A stretch of 64,000 nucleotides of DNA from Desulfosporosinus sp049943955. Its GTDB lineage: Bacteria; Bacillota; Desulfitobacteriia; Desulfitobacteriales; Desulfitobacteriaceae. The notes beneath the pieces were generated by a model. That model saw nothing but the letters and a program-made list of their open reading frames with translations, did no database searches and was not told where the DNA came from. The position numbers and the translations under genes are program-made. Each line of letters begins with the position of its first letter. The stretch's first letter is position 1. The stretch lies in contig NZ_JBNFTW010000002.1 in the NCBI RefSeq assembly GCF_049943955.1, positions 558,001-622,000 on the forward strand, read 5' to 3'. This document shows, piece by piece, positions 1 to 8,568 of the stretch.

Positions 1-761
1 GAGCGAATATGGTACCTGATTACTGTGAGGCTCAAGTTGTGGCGAAGGATTCAGCAAAACTTATTAAAACCATTGAAGAATTTGCAGGCAGTACTGGTTA
101 TGCTGTCTTTGCAGAACCACAAGATAAGGGAGTGGTTATTAAGTCGAAGGGTGTTTCGGCTCATGGCAGCCTGCCTCAGTTGGGTAAAAATGCTATCATG
201 CAAATGATGCAATTGTTAGGGAAATTGCCGCTGGGTGATAATGACACTGCCCAATTTATTGCCTTCTTAAATAAGTATGTTGGGATGGAGACGGACGGAA
301 AATCATTTGGGGTTGACCTTGAGGACAAGGAGTCCGGAAAGCTGTCTTTCAATGTTGGGATTATTTCTTTAGAGGATAACGAAGTACGTTTGGGTTTGAA
401 TTTGCGTTATCCGGTGACCTTTTGCTTAGAGGATATGATGGATCTAATCTATAAACGCCTTGAGGGAACAGAAATTCAGGTTGAACTTAATCTGCATCAA
501 CAGCCTTTGTATTTTTCAGTTGATCACCCCTTAATTAAATCTTTGCAAAAAGTTTATACGGAACAGACCGGCAAGGAGGCCACGTTATTAGCCATTGGCG
601 GCGGTACTTATGCCAAAGAAATGCCTAATATTGTCGCCTTTGGGCCAATAATGCCTGGTGAAGAGGATCTTGACCATCAAGCTAATGAATATATTAAGAT
701 AGAACATTTAGTGCTTAATGCCAAGATCTATGCTCACGCAATTTATGAGTTAGCTAAGTAA
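1..761 (+). CDS. M20 family dipeptidase (PepV-like), 3' part only
   Basis: This is the C-terminal part of a zinc dipeptidase of the M20 family. The reading frame is open from base 3 to the stop at 761, so the gene starts before the window. The residues ANMVPDYCEA at the beginning match the NMVP segment of PepV/Sapep-type dipeptidases, which sits just before the lid domain. Further on, SKGVSAHGS (around residue 45 of the visible part) is the lid-domain histidine loop, and AIGGGTYAKEMPNIVAFGP is the conserved late block. The enzyme would hydrolyse Xaa-His or broad dipeptides in the cytoplasm. A hairpin follows the stop codon at 797-832. The family call is firm; substrate range cannot be read from the fragment. 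Confidence 0.85.
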   Translation, partial: ANMVPDYCEAQVVAKDSAKLIKTIEEFAGSTGYAVFAEPQDKGVVIKSKGVSAHGSLPQLGKNAIMQMMQLLGKLPLGDNDTAQFIAFLNKYVGMETDGKSFGVDLEDKESGKLSFNVGIISLEDNEVRLGLNLRYPVTFCLEDMMDLIYKRLEGTEIQVELNLHQQPLYFSVDHPLIKSLQKVYTEQTGKEATLLAIGGGTYAKEMPNIVAFGPIMPGEEDLDHQANEYIKIEHLVLNAKIYAHAIYELAK

Positions 762-796
762 CGTAAAACAATAATGTAATAATGCCCAGCAAACAG

Positions 797-832
797 ATCC
801 CGGTTTAACTTAAAGAAAGTTGAACCGGGATT
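797..832 (+). terminator. Hairpin after the dipeptidase gene
   Basis: A 15-bp stem (arms 797-811 and 817-831, one G-U pair) with a 5-base loop follows the dipeptidase stop. The T-tract is short, so termination may be weak. The remaining AT-rich stretch up to 1068 shows no gene. Confidence 0.6.
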
Positions 833-1068
833 TGACTATAAGCTTACCAATTATAGTTATATTAAACGGCAGTAGTCCGATCGTTTTGAAGATCAATAGA
901 CCAGATATCAGAGTTATATTCATGCTGCAAAAGATACGACTTTTTCTGTTGATAAGTTCGTCTGTGTATAATTTTGGCAAATAGTACTTTTGTGAAAAAA
1001 AGAATTTGGAGATAAATTTAAGTCATTATACTAACAAATAAAATTTACCGACATGTGTTCCCAAAAGC

Positions 1069-1123
1069 TTGACAATTAACGCCTACAATTGTAGGCTATA
1101 CTTATAATTGGATTACAAATGTA
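1069..1123 (+). promoter_or_regulatory. BlaI/MecI twin operator and promoter region of the first blaI-like gene
   Basis: Two copies of the BlaI/MecI recognition pattern TACA-N2-TGTA are seen: TACAATTGTA at 1084-1093 inside a longer palindrome, and TACAAATGTA at 1114-1123. Their centres are 30 bp apart, about three helical turns. A TTGACA at 1069-1074 and TATACT at 1097-1102 are present but their 22-bp spacing is too long, so the exact promoter is unclear; TATAAT lies at 1103-1108. The second box almost touches the ribosome site of the regulator gene, so repressor bound there would block the gene's own transcription. Confidence 0.8.
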
Positions 1124-1136
1124 GGTGGTGGAGAAA

Positions 1137-1505
1137 TTGAAGAACATTCCGCAAATAACCGATGCTGAATGGTTGGTAATGAAAGTACTTTGGGAGGAGT
1201 CTCCTCTGGGTTCCTGCGATATCATTAAAAAACTGAATGGGACAACTGATTGGAAACCTAAAACAATTAAGACCTTACTTAGTCGGTTAGTTGCCAAAAA
1301 AGCCTTATCTTATGACATTGCACGCCGAGGATATTCATATTATCCTTTAGTTTCTGAAGATGAATGTGCTAAGGAAGAATCGAAATCATTCTTAGGTCGT
1401 GTTTTTAATGGTTCTCTTAATCTATTCGTGAAAAATTTTATAGAAAACGAAGAGTTGTCGATTGAAGAAATAGAGGAACTCAAGAAACTATTAGAACATA
1501 AATAA
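1137..1505 (+). CDS. BlaI/MecI family transcriptional repressor (first copy)
   Basis: This small winged-helix protein is a BlaI/MecI-type repressor that binds TACA-N2-TGTA sites as a dimer and is normally inactivated by proteolysis when a partner BlaR1/MecR1 protease is triggered. The start ITDAEWLVMKVLW and the block WKPKTIKTLLSRLVAKK are the family signatures. The frame is open from GTG 1125, but TTG at 1137 is preferred because GGTGGTGGAG precedes it at good spacing and the product then begins MKNIPQ like its relatives. The BlaR1-like gene starts 10 bases after the stop, so the two are co-transcribed. Two operators lie immediately upstream, which points to autoregulation. Confidence 0.9.
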   Translation: MKNIPQITDAEWLVMKVLWEESPLGSCDIIKKLNGTTDWKPKTIKTLLSRLVAKKALSYDIARRGYSYYPLVSEDECAKEESKSFLGRVFNGSLNLFVKNFIENEELSIEEIEELKKLLEHK

Positions 1506-1515
1506 TCCGAGCGGG

Positions 1516-3525
1516 GTGATGTTAGTGGAACTAGAGTTAGTTTTCCATTGGATTATTAAAACGTCTGTTATGGCGAGTATAATGGCAGTTCTAATTTTAC
1601 TGGTAAACTTTGCACTGAGGAATAAACTTGAAGCAAAATGGCGATATGCGATTTGGATGCTGTTAATTTTTCGCTTACTTATACCTTACAATATTCAAAG
1701 TCCTTGGAGCGTTTATGGTTTAATGCCCAATTCGATTTCAATTTCTATGGCTAAAAATGTCAATCTTATGACAAATGATAGCATTTATCAAATCAACGAT
1801 GTATCCGATAAAGATGTTCTGTTAACCAAGGGGCAGTCTAGCATCAACAAGCAAAGCAATACCAAAGCAGAAGAATCTATCTTAAAAGATCTATCGTATG
1901 GCAAGATATTAGCAATTGTATGGTTAGTTGGAGTTATAGTTCTAGCTATTAGTGTAGTTGTTTACAACTTAGCATTTTATTTTCAAGTGAGGCGAGAGCT
2001 ATCCGCACCTGACGTAAGGATGTCCGAACTTATGGAAGAGTGTACCTGTAAACTAGGCCTTAGAAATAATCTGCCAATAATTATCACGAATAAGATTGAA
2101 GTACCATGTCTATACGGAATATTCGGTTCCAAACTGCTTCTTCCAAAATCCCTGGTAAATCGACTGACAGAAGAAAATTTAAGACATATTTTCATCCATG
2201 AATTAGTTCATTATAAAAGAAAAGATATACTTATTAATTGGCTTTCCGTTGCTGCCCAGATTGCCCATTGGTTTAACCCCTTAATTTGGTATTCCTTTGC
2301 CAAAATGCGTGAAGACTGTGAGTTAGCTTGCGATGTCGATACACTAAGCCTTTTGAAGCCGGAAGAGTATCAAAGTTATGGCTTTTCTATTATCAGTTTA
2401 GTTACATCTGCACAATCTTCACAGTTTCCAGGAACTACAGGTTTTTTAGGGAATAAAAACCATCAACAAATTAAGAGGAGAATCAAAATGATTAAGTCTT
2501 TTCATAAACCCACGTTGAAATGGAAATGTACAGCGGTCGTTTTATTCATTAGTTTAGGCTTGGTCGGGTGTTCCACCTCACTATCAAACAGCACTCCTGT
2601 AGTGGGAGCTAACACCCAGAAACAACCGGTTCAGTTAAATCGGTCATCTCCTGTAATGGATGGAAGCTTTGATTACAATAAGTCCCTTTCTTTTACCCCC
2701 TTACTTCCTAGTTACACTGCAGGATCCCTGTTTACAGATTCGTCAGCCTATAAGGAAATTTCTCCTCCAAGCAATAATGTTAGCCGTTACTTAGCTAGAT
2801 ATGGCGGCGGCGAGAAGTTTTTTATGATTCACGAGACAACAAACCCAAAAGGGATGACTCCTCTCTATTTTGCTGGTATGGATCAAGGAACAAAAACGCA
2901 AATCAAAATTGGTGATGTGCCAGCAACACTGTATGAGAGTGAAAATGCCAATGCCAATGCTATTCAATTCATAAAGAATGGTATTGAGTATACGGCTGGT
3001 ACCCGACATGATGGGGGTATTTCGCTCGATGACTTAAAGAAAATCTGCGAAAGTTTAGCTGTTCCCGTGAATAGTCCTCCTTCAAACTTTTATATTGATA
3101 AAACAGGTCCTACGGCTCCCGAGGGGTTAAGTTTTAAAACTCCTCAAGCTGGAGATATCGCCATTCCACAGGGGTTTAAATTCCAGGTCGAATCTTCTAG
3201 TATAAAAATTGAAGGGGATGTAAGGTCGGAAGTCTTGTCATTGTTATATACAGCAGGAGCCTCAAATTTAAGTGTTGAGATAGGTAAAGGGGACCACCCC
3301 TTCGGAAAATCCACTCCCTTGTTAACGCCAGGCTCTGATTTTGATACGAAACAAATTGGCGCAACTAAAGTTCTGCTGCGTAAAAAGAACTATGATCAGA
3401 ATTTGCCTGCTGCTAAGTTTACAGTTCCCCGAAATGGTTTGGAATGTATCATTTATATGACAGGTCAGGAATCTGAAGTGGATAAGGTAGTTGAATCAAT
3501 TTTACGGGCATATTTAAAACAATAA
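1516..3525 (+). CDS. BlaR1/MecR1-like M56 membrane metalloprotease with unusual extracellular domain (first copy)
   Basis: This is a membrane zinc protease of peptidase family M56, the partner that cleaves the BlaI repressor in beta-lactam sensing systems. Membrane segments lie near residues 10-30, 42-58 and 128-152; the zinc motif HELVH is at residues 228-232, with the family blocks IAHWFNPLIWY and EDCELACD after it. A further hydrophobic segment ends in LGLVGC at residue 352, which looks like a lipobox but is internal. The outer part (residues about 353-669) is not the penicillin-binding domain of BlaR1: no STxK or KTG pattern stands out. It resembles the DUF4367-type domains of secreted Firmicute proteins (tentative). 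The ligand is unknown. The start may be GTG 1516 or ATG 1519. Confidence 0.85.
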   Translation: MMLVELELVFHWIIKTSVMASIMAVLILLVNFALRNKLEAKWRYAIWMLLIFRLLIPYNIQSPWSVYGLMPNSISISMAKNVNLMTNDSIYQINDVSDKDVLLTKGQSSINKQSNTKAEESILKDLSYGKILAIVWLVGVIVLAISVVVYNLAFYFQVRRELSAPDVRMSELMEECTCKLGLRNNLPIIITNKIEVPCLYGIFGSKLLLPKSLVNRLTEENLRHIFIHELVHYKRKDILINWLSVAAQIAHWFNPLIWYSFAKMREDCELACDVDTLSLLKPEEYQSYGFSIISLVTSAQSSQFPGTTGFLGNKNHQQIKRRIKMIKSFHKPTLKWKCTAVVLFISLGLVGCSTSLSNSTPVVGANTQKQPVQLNRSSPVMDGSFDYNKSLSFTPLLPSYTAGSLFTDSSAYKEISPPSNNVSRYLARYGGGEKFFMIHETTNPKGMTPLYFAGMDQGTKTQIKIGDVPATLYESENANANAIQFIKNGIEYTAGTRHDGGISLDDLKKICESLAVPVNSPPSNFYIDKTGPTAPEGLSFKTPQAGDIAIPQGFKFQVESSSIKIEGDVRSEVLSLLYTAGASNLSVEIGKGDHPFGKSTPLLTPGSDFDTKQIGATKVLLRKKNYDQNLPAAKFTVPRNGLECIIYMTGQESEVDKVVESILRAYLKQ

Positions 3526-3617
3526 CAAGTTTGAAGTTAGAAAGTTGGTGATAAAGTGAAAAATTGCATTGTAATTACTGGAATAGTTAAATAAAGATCA
3601 AGGCTAAGGAGGATTTT

Positions 3618-4250
3618 ATGACTATTCCAGATGAAAAAATATACCCGCGGACTAATGACTTTAAAACAGTTTATCTAAAAAGTGTAATCACAAATCCCAA
3701 TATCATCGTTGGCGATTACACAATGTATAATGATTTTGCTTCTGACCCCACGCAATTTGAAAGAAATAATGTGCTATATCACTATCCCATTAATAAAGAC
3801 AGATTGATTATTGGCAAATTTTGTTCAATAGCTTGCGGAGCAAAGTTTCTTTTTACCAGTGCCAATCATACTCTTAAATCACTTTCCACCTATCCATTTC
3901 CATTATTCTTTGAGGAATGGAATCTGGATAAAAAACATGTTACATCCGCATGGGATAACAAGGGCGATATCGTAATTGGTAATGATGTTTGGATAGGATA
4001 CGAAGCAGTTATTTTATCCGGGGTTAATATAGGTGATGGTGCAATCATCGGAACAAGAGCGGTTGTAACAAAGGATATACCTCCATATACAATTGTCGGT
4101 GGTATTCCCGCAAAAGAAATTAAAAAACGTTTTGATATAGAAACAATTAAAAAAATGCAGCAAATAAAATGGTGGAATTGGTCTTTTGATAAGATACAGC
4201 AATTTTTGCCTTATATTATGGATGGAGAAGTTGATAGGTTAACTCATTGA
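3618..4250 (+). CDS. Vat/CatB-type xenobiotic acetyltransferase (left-handed beta helix)
   Basis: This is a trimeric hexapeptide-repeat acetyltransferase of the xenobiotic acetyltransferase family, which contains streptogramin A (Vat) and type-B chloramphenicol (CatB) enzymes that move acetyl from acetyl-CoA to a hydroxyl of the drug. The pattern IGKFCSIACGAKF starts the helix, and the loop with SANHT carries the catalytic histidine (His84). The block VIGNDVWIGYEAVILSGVNIGDGAIIG continues the repeats, and the C-terminal KWWNW is typical. The length of 210 residues fits. AAGGAGG precedes the ATG. The gene sits between a BlaR1-like pair and a rifampicin-phosphotransferase-like gene, which supports a role in resistance, but the substrate cannot be decided from sequence. 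Confidence 0.85.
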   Translation: MTIPDEKIYPRTNDFKTVYLKSVITNPNIIVGDYTMYNDFASDPTQFERNNVLYHYPINKDRLIIGKFCSIACGAKFLFTSANHTLKSLSTYPFPLFFEEWNLDKKHVTSAWDNKGDIVIGNDVWIGYEAVILSGVNIGDGAIIGTRAVVTKDIPPYTIVGGIPAKEIKKRFDIETIKKMQQIKWWNWSFDKIQQFLPYIMDGEVDRLTH

Positions 4251-4327
4251 AATTTCCCATATTGGCAAGATGTGTAATAATCCGTGTAATAGTCATTTCA
4301 TTTTTATAGGGTATACGTTTAAATAAC

Positions 4328-4366
4328 AAAAAGCTGGTTTCCTCAAAGTGGAGGAACTGGCTTTTT
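4328..4366 (+). terminator. Rho-independent terminator after the acetyltransferase gene
   Basis: An interrupted hairpin with arms starting AAAAAGC and ending GCTTTTT, with a short loop, follows the acetyltransferase stop and runs into T-rich DNA. Confidence 0.75.
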
Positions 4367-4412
4367 GTATTTTCTGTGAGGGAATTTATTTTTCAGGTCA
4401 TAGGGAATACTC

Positions 4413-4460
4413 TTGACCGAATCGGTTTAAAGAGATATACTTGCTTCAACCGATTCGGTC
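4413..4460 (+). promoter_or_regulatory. Promoter with twin TetR-type operator
   Basis: TTGACC at 4413-4418 and TATACT at 4436-4441 are 17 bases apart, a good housekeeping promoter. A perfect 13-bp inverted repeat surrounds it: GACCGAATCGGTT at 4415-4427 and AACCGATTCGGTC at 4448-4460. Each half is itself almost palindromic around CCGAATCGG, so each can hold one repressor dimer. The first copy covers the -35 box and the second lies at about the start of transcription. The TetR gene directly downstream is the obvious ligand. Confidence 0.85.
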
Positions 4461-4482
4461 GAAAAACTTTGGGGGTGAGATT

Positions 4483-5106
4483 TTGGAGAAATTTTTAAGT
4501 TTACCTCAAGAGAAACAAAATATCATCATTGATGCTGCACTTAGAATGTTTGGCTCTAATGGCTATAAAAAAGCCTCTGTTAGTGATATTGCTGCTGCAG
4601 CAGGTATTTCCAAAGCTATGGTATTTCATTACTTTGGCACCAAAAAGGCTTTGTATCTCTATCTGATTAATTTGTGCGGCTCTATCATGATGAATGAAGT
4701 TAATGAAAAGTTCGATAATAGCATTACTGATTTTTTTGACAGAATTAAAATGTCATCACAAATTGAAGTTTCCGTTATGAAAAAGCACGCTGCGATACCC
4801 TCTTTTTTAGCGAGTATGTACTTTGAAAATGATGAAGAAGTTAAAGATGATATAAAAGCTATTTTAGCTGGCGGAGACGATTTTAGAAATAAAATAGCGT
4901 TTGAAGGTGTGGATACTTCTAAGTTTAAAGACGAGGTTGATCTTAAGCTTTTAATGAAAATGCTTTCCTGGATAGCTGATGGATATACCAAACAACTATC
5001 CAATCAGTCAGAGTTTGATTTTAATGTCATGTTGAATGAATTTAATGAATGCTTAGATATGCTTAAAAACAACTTATATAAAGAGGAATACGTGCAAAAT
5101 CGGTAA
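4483..5106 (+). CDS. TetR/AcrR family transcriptional regulator
   Basis: This is a TetR-type repressor. Residues about 9-55 form the helix-turn-helix DNA-binding domain (DAALRMFGSNGYKKASVSDIAAAAGIS, then KAMVFHYFGTKKALYLYLI). The rest is a helical ligand-binding part without a recognisable subfamily. The frame is open from 4441, but TTG at 4483 is preferred since GGGGGTGAG precedes it and the earlier codons overlap the operator. A twin operator lies in the promoter just upstream, so it most likely represses itself and the phosphotransferase gene that follows 68 bases later. The inducing ligand is unknown; a rifamycin-type compound would be a guess from the neighbour. Confidence 0.88.
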   Translation: MEKFLSLPQEKQNIIIDAALRMFGSNGYKKASVSDIAAAAGISKAMVFHYFGTKKALYLYLINLCGSIMMNEVNEKFDNSITDFFDRIKMSSQIEVSVMKKHAAIPSFLASMYFENDEEVKDDIKAILAGGDDFRNKIAFEGVDTSKFKDEVDLKLLMKMLSWIADGYTKQLSNQSEFDFNVMLNEFNECLDMLKNNLYKEEYVQNR

Positions 5107-5174
5107 GTGAAAATTGTCTGTTGGTCAGTTTTGGGATAGTTATTTCTAAAAGTAGTAAATGGGAGGGAATAGCT

Positions 5175-7811
5175 ATGAATTCATGGTTACTAAGCTTTGA
5201 GGAGATCGATAAAACACAGATTACGATAGTTGGAGGCAAAGGGGCAAATCTGGGAGAACTGTCAAGAATTGAAGGAATTCAGGTTCCTGAGGGTTTTTGT
5301 CTTACAACGGAAGCCTATAGAAGAATCGTGGAGAATAATGAGGAGTTTATCAGTCTGGTTGAAGAATTATCTCTTCTTAAAGCGGAGGATCGGGAAAAAG
5401 TAAGCGAAATAAGTGGGAAAATCCGGAATTTAATTGAAGGAATAATAATTCCCCAGGATATAGACGAAGAGATTATGGTTTACCTTAAAAGGTTGGGTGA
5501 AAAGAATGCTTACGCCGTTCGGTCAAGTGCGACTGCCGAAGATTTACCGCTGGCTTCTTTTGCGGGACAGCAGGATACCTATTTAAATATCATAGGAAAA
5601 GATGCCATTCTTCGCCACGTAAGCAAGTGCTGGGCCTCGCTTTTTACGGACAGAGCGGTTATTTACCGCCTGCAAAACCACTTTGATCATCGCAAGGTCT
5701 ATCTTTCTGTGGTTATTCAAAAGATGGTTTTTCCACAGGCTTCAGGGGTTATGTTTACGGCAGACCCTGTAACCGCTAATCGAAGAATCACTTCTATTGA
5801 CGCCAGTTTCGGCCTAGGTGAAGCACTAGTGTCAGGGTTAGTGAATGCTGATATTTACAAAATTAAAGAAGGCGTGATCATCGATAAGAAGATTTCAAGC
5901 AAGAAATTAGCCATCTATGGGTTAGAACAAGGGGGAACTGAAAAGAGGGAAATTGATATTTGCCGACAGAATACGCCAACACTGACAGAAGGGCAGATAT
6001 TACAACTGGAACAAATGGGCAGGAAAATTGAAAAGCATTTTGGCCGTCCTCAGGATATCGAATGGTGTATAAATGAAGATAAGATCTATATTGTCCAAAG
6101 CCGTCCGATTACAACGTTGTTTCCTGTGCCGGAAGTGAATAATGATAAGAACCATGTCTTCTTTTCTTTTGGTCACCGACAGATGATGACAGAGGCCATG
6201 TCTCCCCTAAGCATAACGTTTTTTCAGGTATTATTTAAACTGATGACTGATTCACCAATGTATGAAGCCGGCGGAAGAATATATGTCGATGTCTCTAACG
6301 AAATGAGATCACCGTTTATGAGAAAATCTTTTGTTAAAGGGCTCTCAGCCATCGATGTGCTTATGCAGAAAGCCTTTTACAATGTGATCAAACGAGAAGA
6401 TTTTATGAAACATCTCGCTAAAAGTAAGAAGCCAATGGTGGGAGGCAAAGTGATTGCCCGCTGGCTTCTTAAGACCATAGAATGCTATAGAAAAAATGAT
6501 CCTGCTATAGTGGAAGGTTTTATGGCCCGTAATAGAGCAGCCTTAATGGACTTGGAGCAGCAGGCTCAGATGATTTCTGGAAAGGAACTTTTTGATTTCA
6601 TTGATCAGAGCATGGTTCAATTAAAGGATATAATCTTTGACACTTATGGAGTTGTTTTTGCCGGAGCCTATGCAACGAACTGGCTAAATAAGCATATAGA
6701 GAAATGGTTAGGAGAAAAGAATGCCGCGGATACTCTTGCCCAATCAGTAGCCAATAATGTTACCTCAGAAATGGGCCTTGAACTTTTGGATGTCTCCGAT
6801 GTCGTTAGAAAGTACCCGGACGTCATGAGCTATTTGGAAAACCCGAGTAATGAAAGCCTATTTGAGGATCTAGCAAATTTAGAGGGTGGGCTTGAGGTTA
6901 GTGAGGCAATAAGAGGGTATCTGAAAAAATACGGTATGCGCTGCTCTGCGGAAATAGATATTAGCAGAACTCGCTGGCATGAGAAGCCTACTATATTGGC
7001 TCCTCTGATCCTTGGCAATATTAAAGTTTATCCGCCGAATGAGCATATTGCCAAATTCGAGCAAGGCTTGAAGGAAGCTAAGCAGAAGGAGCAGGATATT
7101 ATTGACAGGCTTCAGCAGCTGCCAGGTGGCAGCTGGAAAGTTAAAAGGACCAAGAAAGCAATCAGCGTTCTTCGCAATTATGCCGGATATCGTGAGTTCA
7201 ATAAATATGTCCTAGTTTGGTATGAATGGATTGTGAAGCAAGTTCTTATGAAAGAGGCGGAAGCTTTAGTTCGGCGGGGGCGCCTGGAAGAAACTGAGGA
7301 TATCTATTATCTTAGATTTGAGGAATTGAAACAAGTCATAGAAACGAACGAAATCGATTATCAAATGATCAAGAACAGAAAAGAAGACTATGAGATCTTT
7401 AAGAAGCTTACCCCTCCACGTGTTATTACTTCTGATGGAGAAGTTATTTCCGGTGAATATGATACAAGTAATGTCCCAGAAGGTGCTTTGGCTGGGGTGC
7501 CTGTTTCAGCTGGAATTATTGAGGGAAGGGCAAGAGTAATACTCAGATTAGAGGATGCCCAAATCGAGGAGGGAGATATTCTAGTTACTACTTTTACCGA
7601 CCCCAGCTGGACGCCGGTATTTGTATCAATCAAAGGATTGGTTACGGAGGTTGGAGGGATGATGACTCATGGAGCAGTCGTTGCCAGGGAGTATGGCCTT
7701 CCAGCAGTGGTAAGTGTCGAAAATGCAACTACGCTGATAAAGGACGGACAGAAGATTCGGGTAAACGGTAGTGAAGGATATGTGGAAATACTCTCGGAGG
7801 AAGAACACTAG
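5175..7811 (+). CDS. Rifampicin phosphotransferase-like / PEP-synthase family enzyme
   Basis: The product (878 residues from the ATG at 5175, with GGGAGGG ahead of it) has the three-part layout of the PEP synthase/rifampicin phosphotransferase family. The N-terminal ATP-grasp domain begins SFEEIDKTQITIVGGKGANLG and contains VRSSATAEDLPLASFAGQQ and IEWCINEDKIYIVQSRPIT. The middle domain starts FSFGHRQMMTEAMSPLSI, resembling the GHQQMMT stretch of rifampicin phosphotransferases. The C-terminal swivelling domain has GGMMTHGAVVAREYGLP, with the phosphorylated histidine at residue 832. Such enzymes phosphorylate rifampicin using ATP and water. The size fits that group better than true PEP synthase, but an unrelated substrate is possible. 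A TetR gene precedes it and probably controls it. Confidence 0.8.
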   Translation: MNSWLLSFEEIDKTQITIVGGKGANLGELSRIEGIQVPEGFCLTTEAYRRIVENNEEFISLVEELSLLKAEDREKVSEISGKIRNLIEGIIIPQDIDEEIMVYLKRLGEKNAYAVRSSATAEDLPLASFAGQQDTYLNIIGKDAILRHVSKCWASLFTDRAVIYRLQNHFDHRKVYLSVVIQKMVFPQASGVMFTADPVTANRRITSIDASFGLGEALVSGLVNADIYKIKEGVIIDKKISSKKLAIYGLEQGGTEKREIDICRQNTPTLTEGQILQLEQMGRKIEKHFGRPQDIEWCINEDKIYIVQSRPITTLFPVPEVNNDKNHVFFSFGHRQMMTEAMSPLSITFFQVLFKLMTDSPMYEAGGRIYVDVSNEMRSPFMRKSFVKGLSAIDVLMQKAFYNVIKREDFMKHLAKSKKPMVGGKVIARWLLKTIECYRKNDPAIVEGFMARNRAALMDLEQQAQMISGKELFDFIDQSMVQLKDIIFDTYGVVFAGAYATNWLNKHIEKWLGEKNAADTLAQSVANNVTSEMGLELLDVSDVVRKYPDVMSYLENPSNESLFEDLANLEGGLEVSEAIRGYLKKYGMRCSAEIDISRTRWHEKPTILAPLILGNIKVYPPNEHIAKFEQGLKEAKQKEQDIIDRLQQLPGGSWKVKRTKKAISVLRNYAGYREFNKYVLVWYEWIVKQVLMKEAEALVRRGRLEETEDIYYLRFEELKQVIETNEIDYQMIKNRKEDYEIFKKLTPPRVITSDGEVISGEYDTSNVPEGALAGVPVSAGIIEGRARVILRLEDAQIEEGDILVTTFTDPSWTPVFVSIKGLVTEVGGMMTHGAVVAREYGLPAVVSVENATTLIKDGQKIRVNGSEGYVEILSEEEH

Positions 7812-7874
7812 GGTAGTATTCCTTGTAATTTTAGAAAGCTATAGCAGAGGCAAATAATTTCTTGGCAAATGGCC

Positions 7875-7921
7875 AAAGGCGTTCTCGCTTCACTAGTATA
7901 TAGTGGAGTGAGAACGCCTTT
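7875..7921. terminator. Bidirectional terminator between convergent genes
   Basis: Arms 7875-7895 and 7901-7921 form a 21-bp stem (two G-U pairs) with a 5-base loop, flanked by A and T runs. It separates the phosphotransferase gene from the convergent MoaE-like gene and can serve both. Confidence 0.85.
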
Positions 7922-7996
7922 ATATAATGGCAGAGCTCATTGAGCCATTGCGCCATTTGTATACTATAAGGAAAAATGACTTGCAATTAAAGCGAA

Positions 7997-8407
7997 TTAA
8001 TCTTTTTGTTCGATTTCGGTAACACATTCGCATTTAATCTTTTCAACGAGGGATTGCAGGGCGTCAACGACATGTGGTCTGATGTCACCGCCAATCAGCA
8101 CATACATTATGTCGTCGCCAAGTTCTAGCTGCCCTTCGTTAAGCCAAACCCTGACATGGAAGATGCCGTCCATTTTATAGGTTTCGGCAATCGCTGCATC
8201 AACCTTTGCTGCATCATAAGTAAAGATCATTCCCGTCACCATTGAACCATCGTCAATTCCATGGCGTACCTTGGCTTTGGGAGTTTGGCGCACAACGCCA
8301 TTATGAACTAAAAACATTCCTTCCTGTGAAGACGCTCGATCAGCTTTTGCCTCTTTCAGCCATTCATCAATTGATGGCGAGAGCTTTTTAATTTTTTCTT
8401 TAATCAT
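7997..8407 (-). CDS. MoaE-like protein
   Basis: The 136-residue product aligns by eye with MoaE, the large subunit of molybdopterin synthase, over its second half: MFLVHNGVVR, then HVRVWLNEGQLELGDDIMYVLIGGDIR, resembling the VHRVGRLEVGD..V.V.....HR stretch. However the C-terminal active-site block of MoaE (VPIWKKE with its lysine) is replaced by CECVTEIE, so ordinary molybdopterin synthase activity is doubtful. No moaD or other molybdenum cofactor gene is nearby. An AGGGG ribosome site precedes the ATG. It may be a diverged cofactor-related protein; fold-level assignment is tentative. Confidence 0.55.
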   Translation of the reverse strand: MIKEKIKKLSPSIDEWLKEAKADRASSQEGMFLVHNGVVRQTPKAKVRHGIDDGSMVTGMIFTYDAAKVDAAIAETYKMDGIFHVRVWLNEGQLELGDDIMYVLIGGDIRPHVVDALQSLVEKIKCECVTEIEQKD

Positions 8408-8568
8408 AATTTAAAACCCCTAATTTTTCAGAAGATTAAATACCAATACATGCTATCAAAAATAGAGCAAAGTTTCAATCTATAGGATTCAAAACTTTCA
8501 GATCTAATGTCAAAGTCATACCTTTTTGCGTAATGTAATTTTAGTAAAATGATTAGGGAGGCACTATA

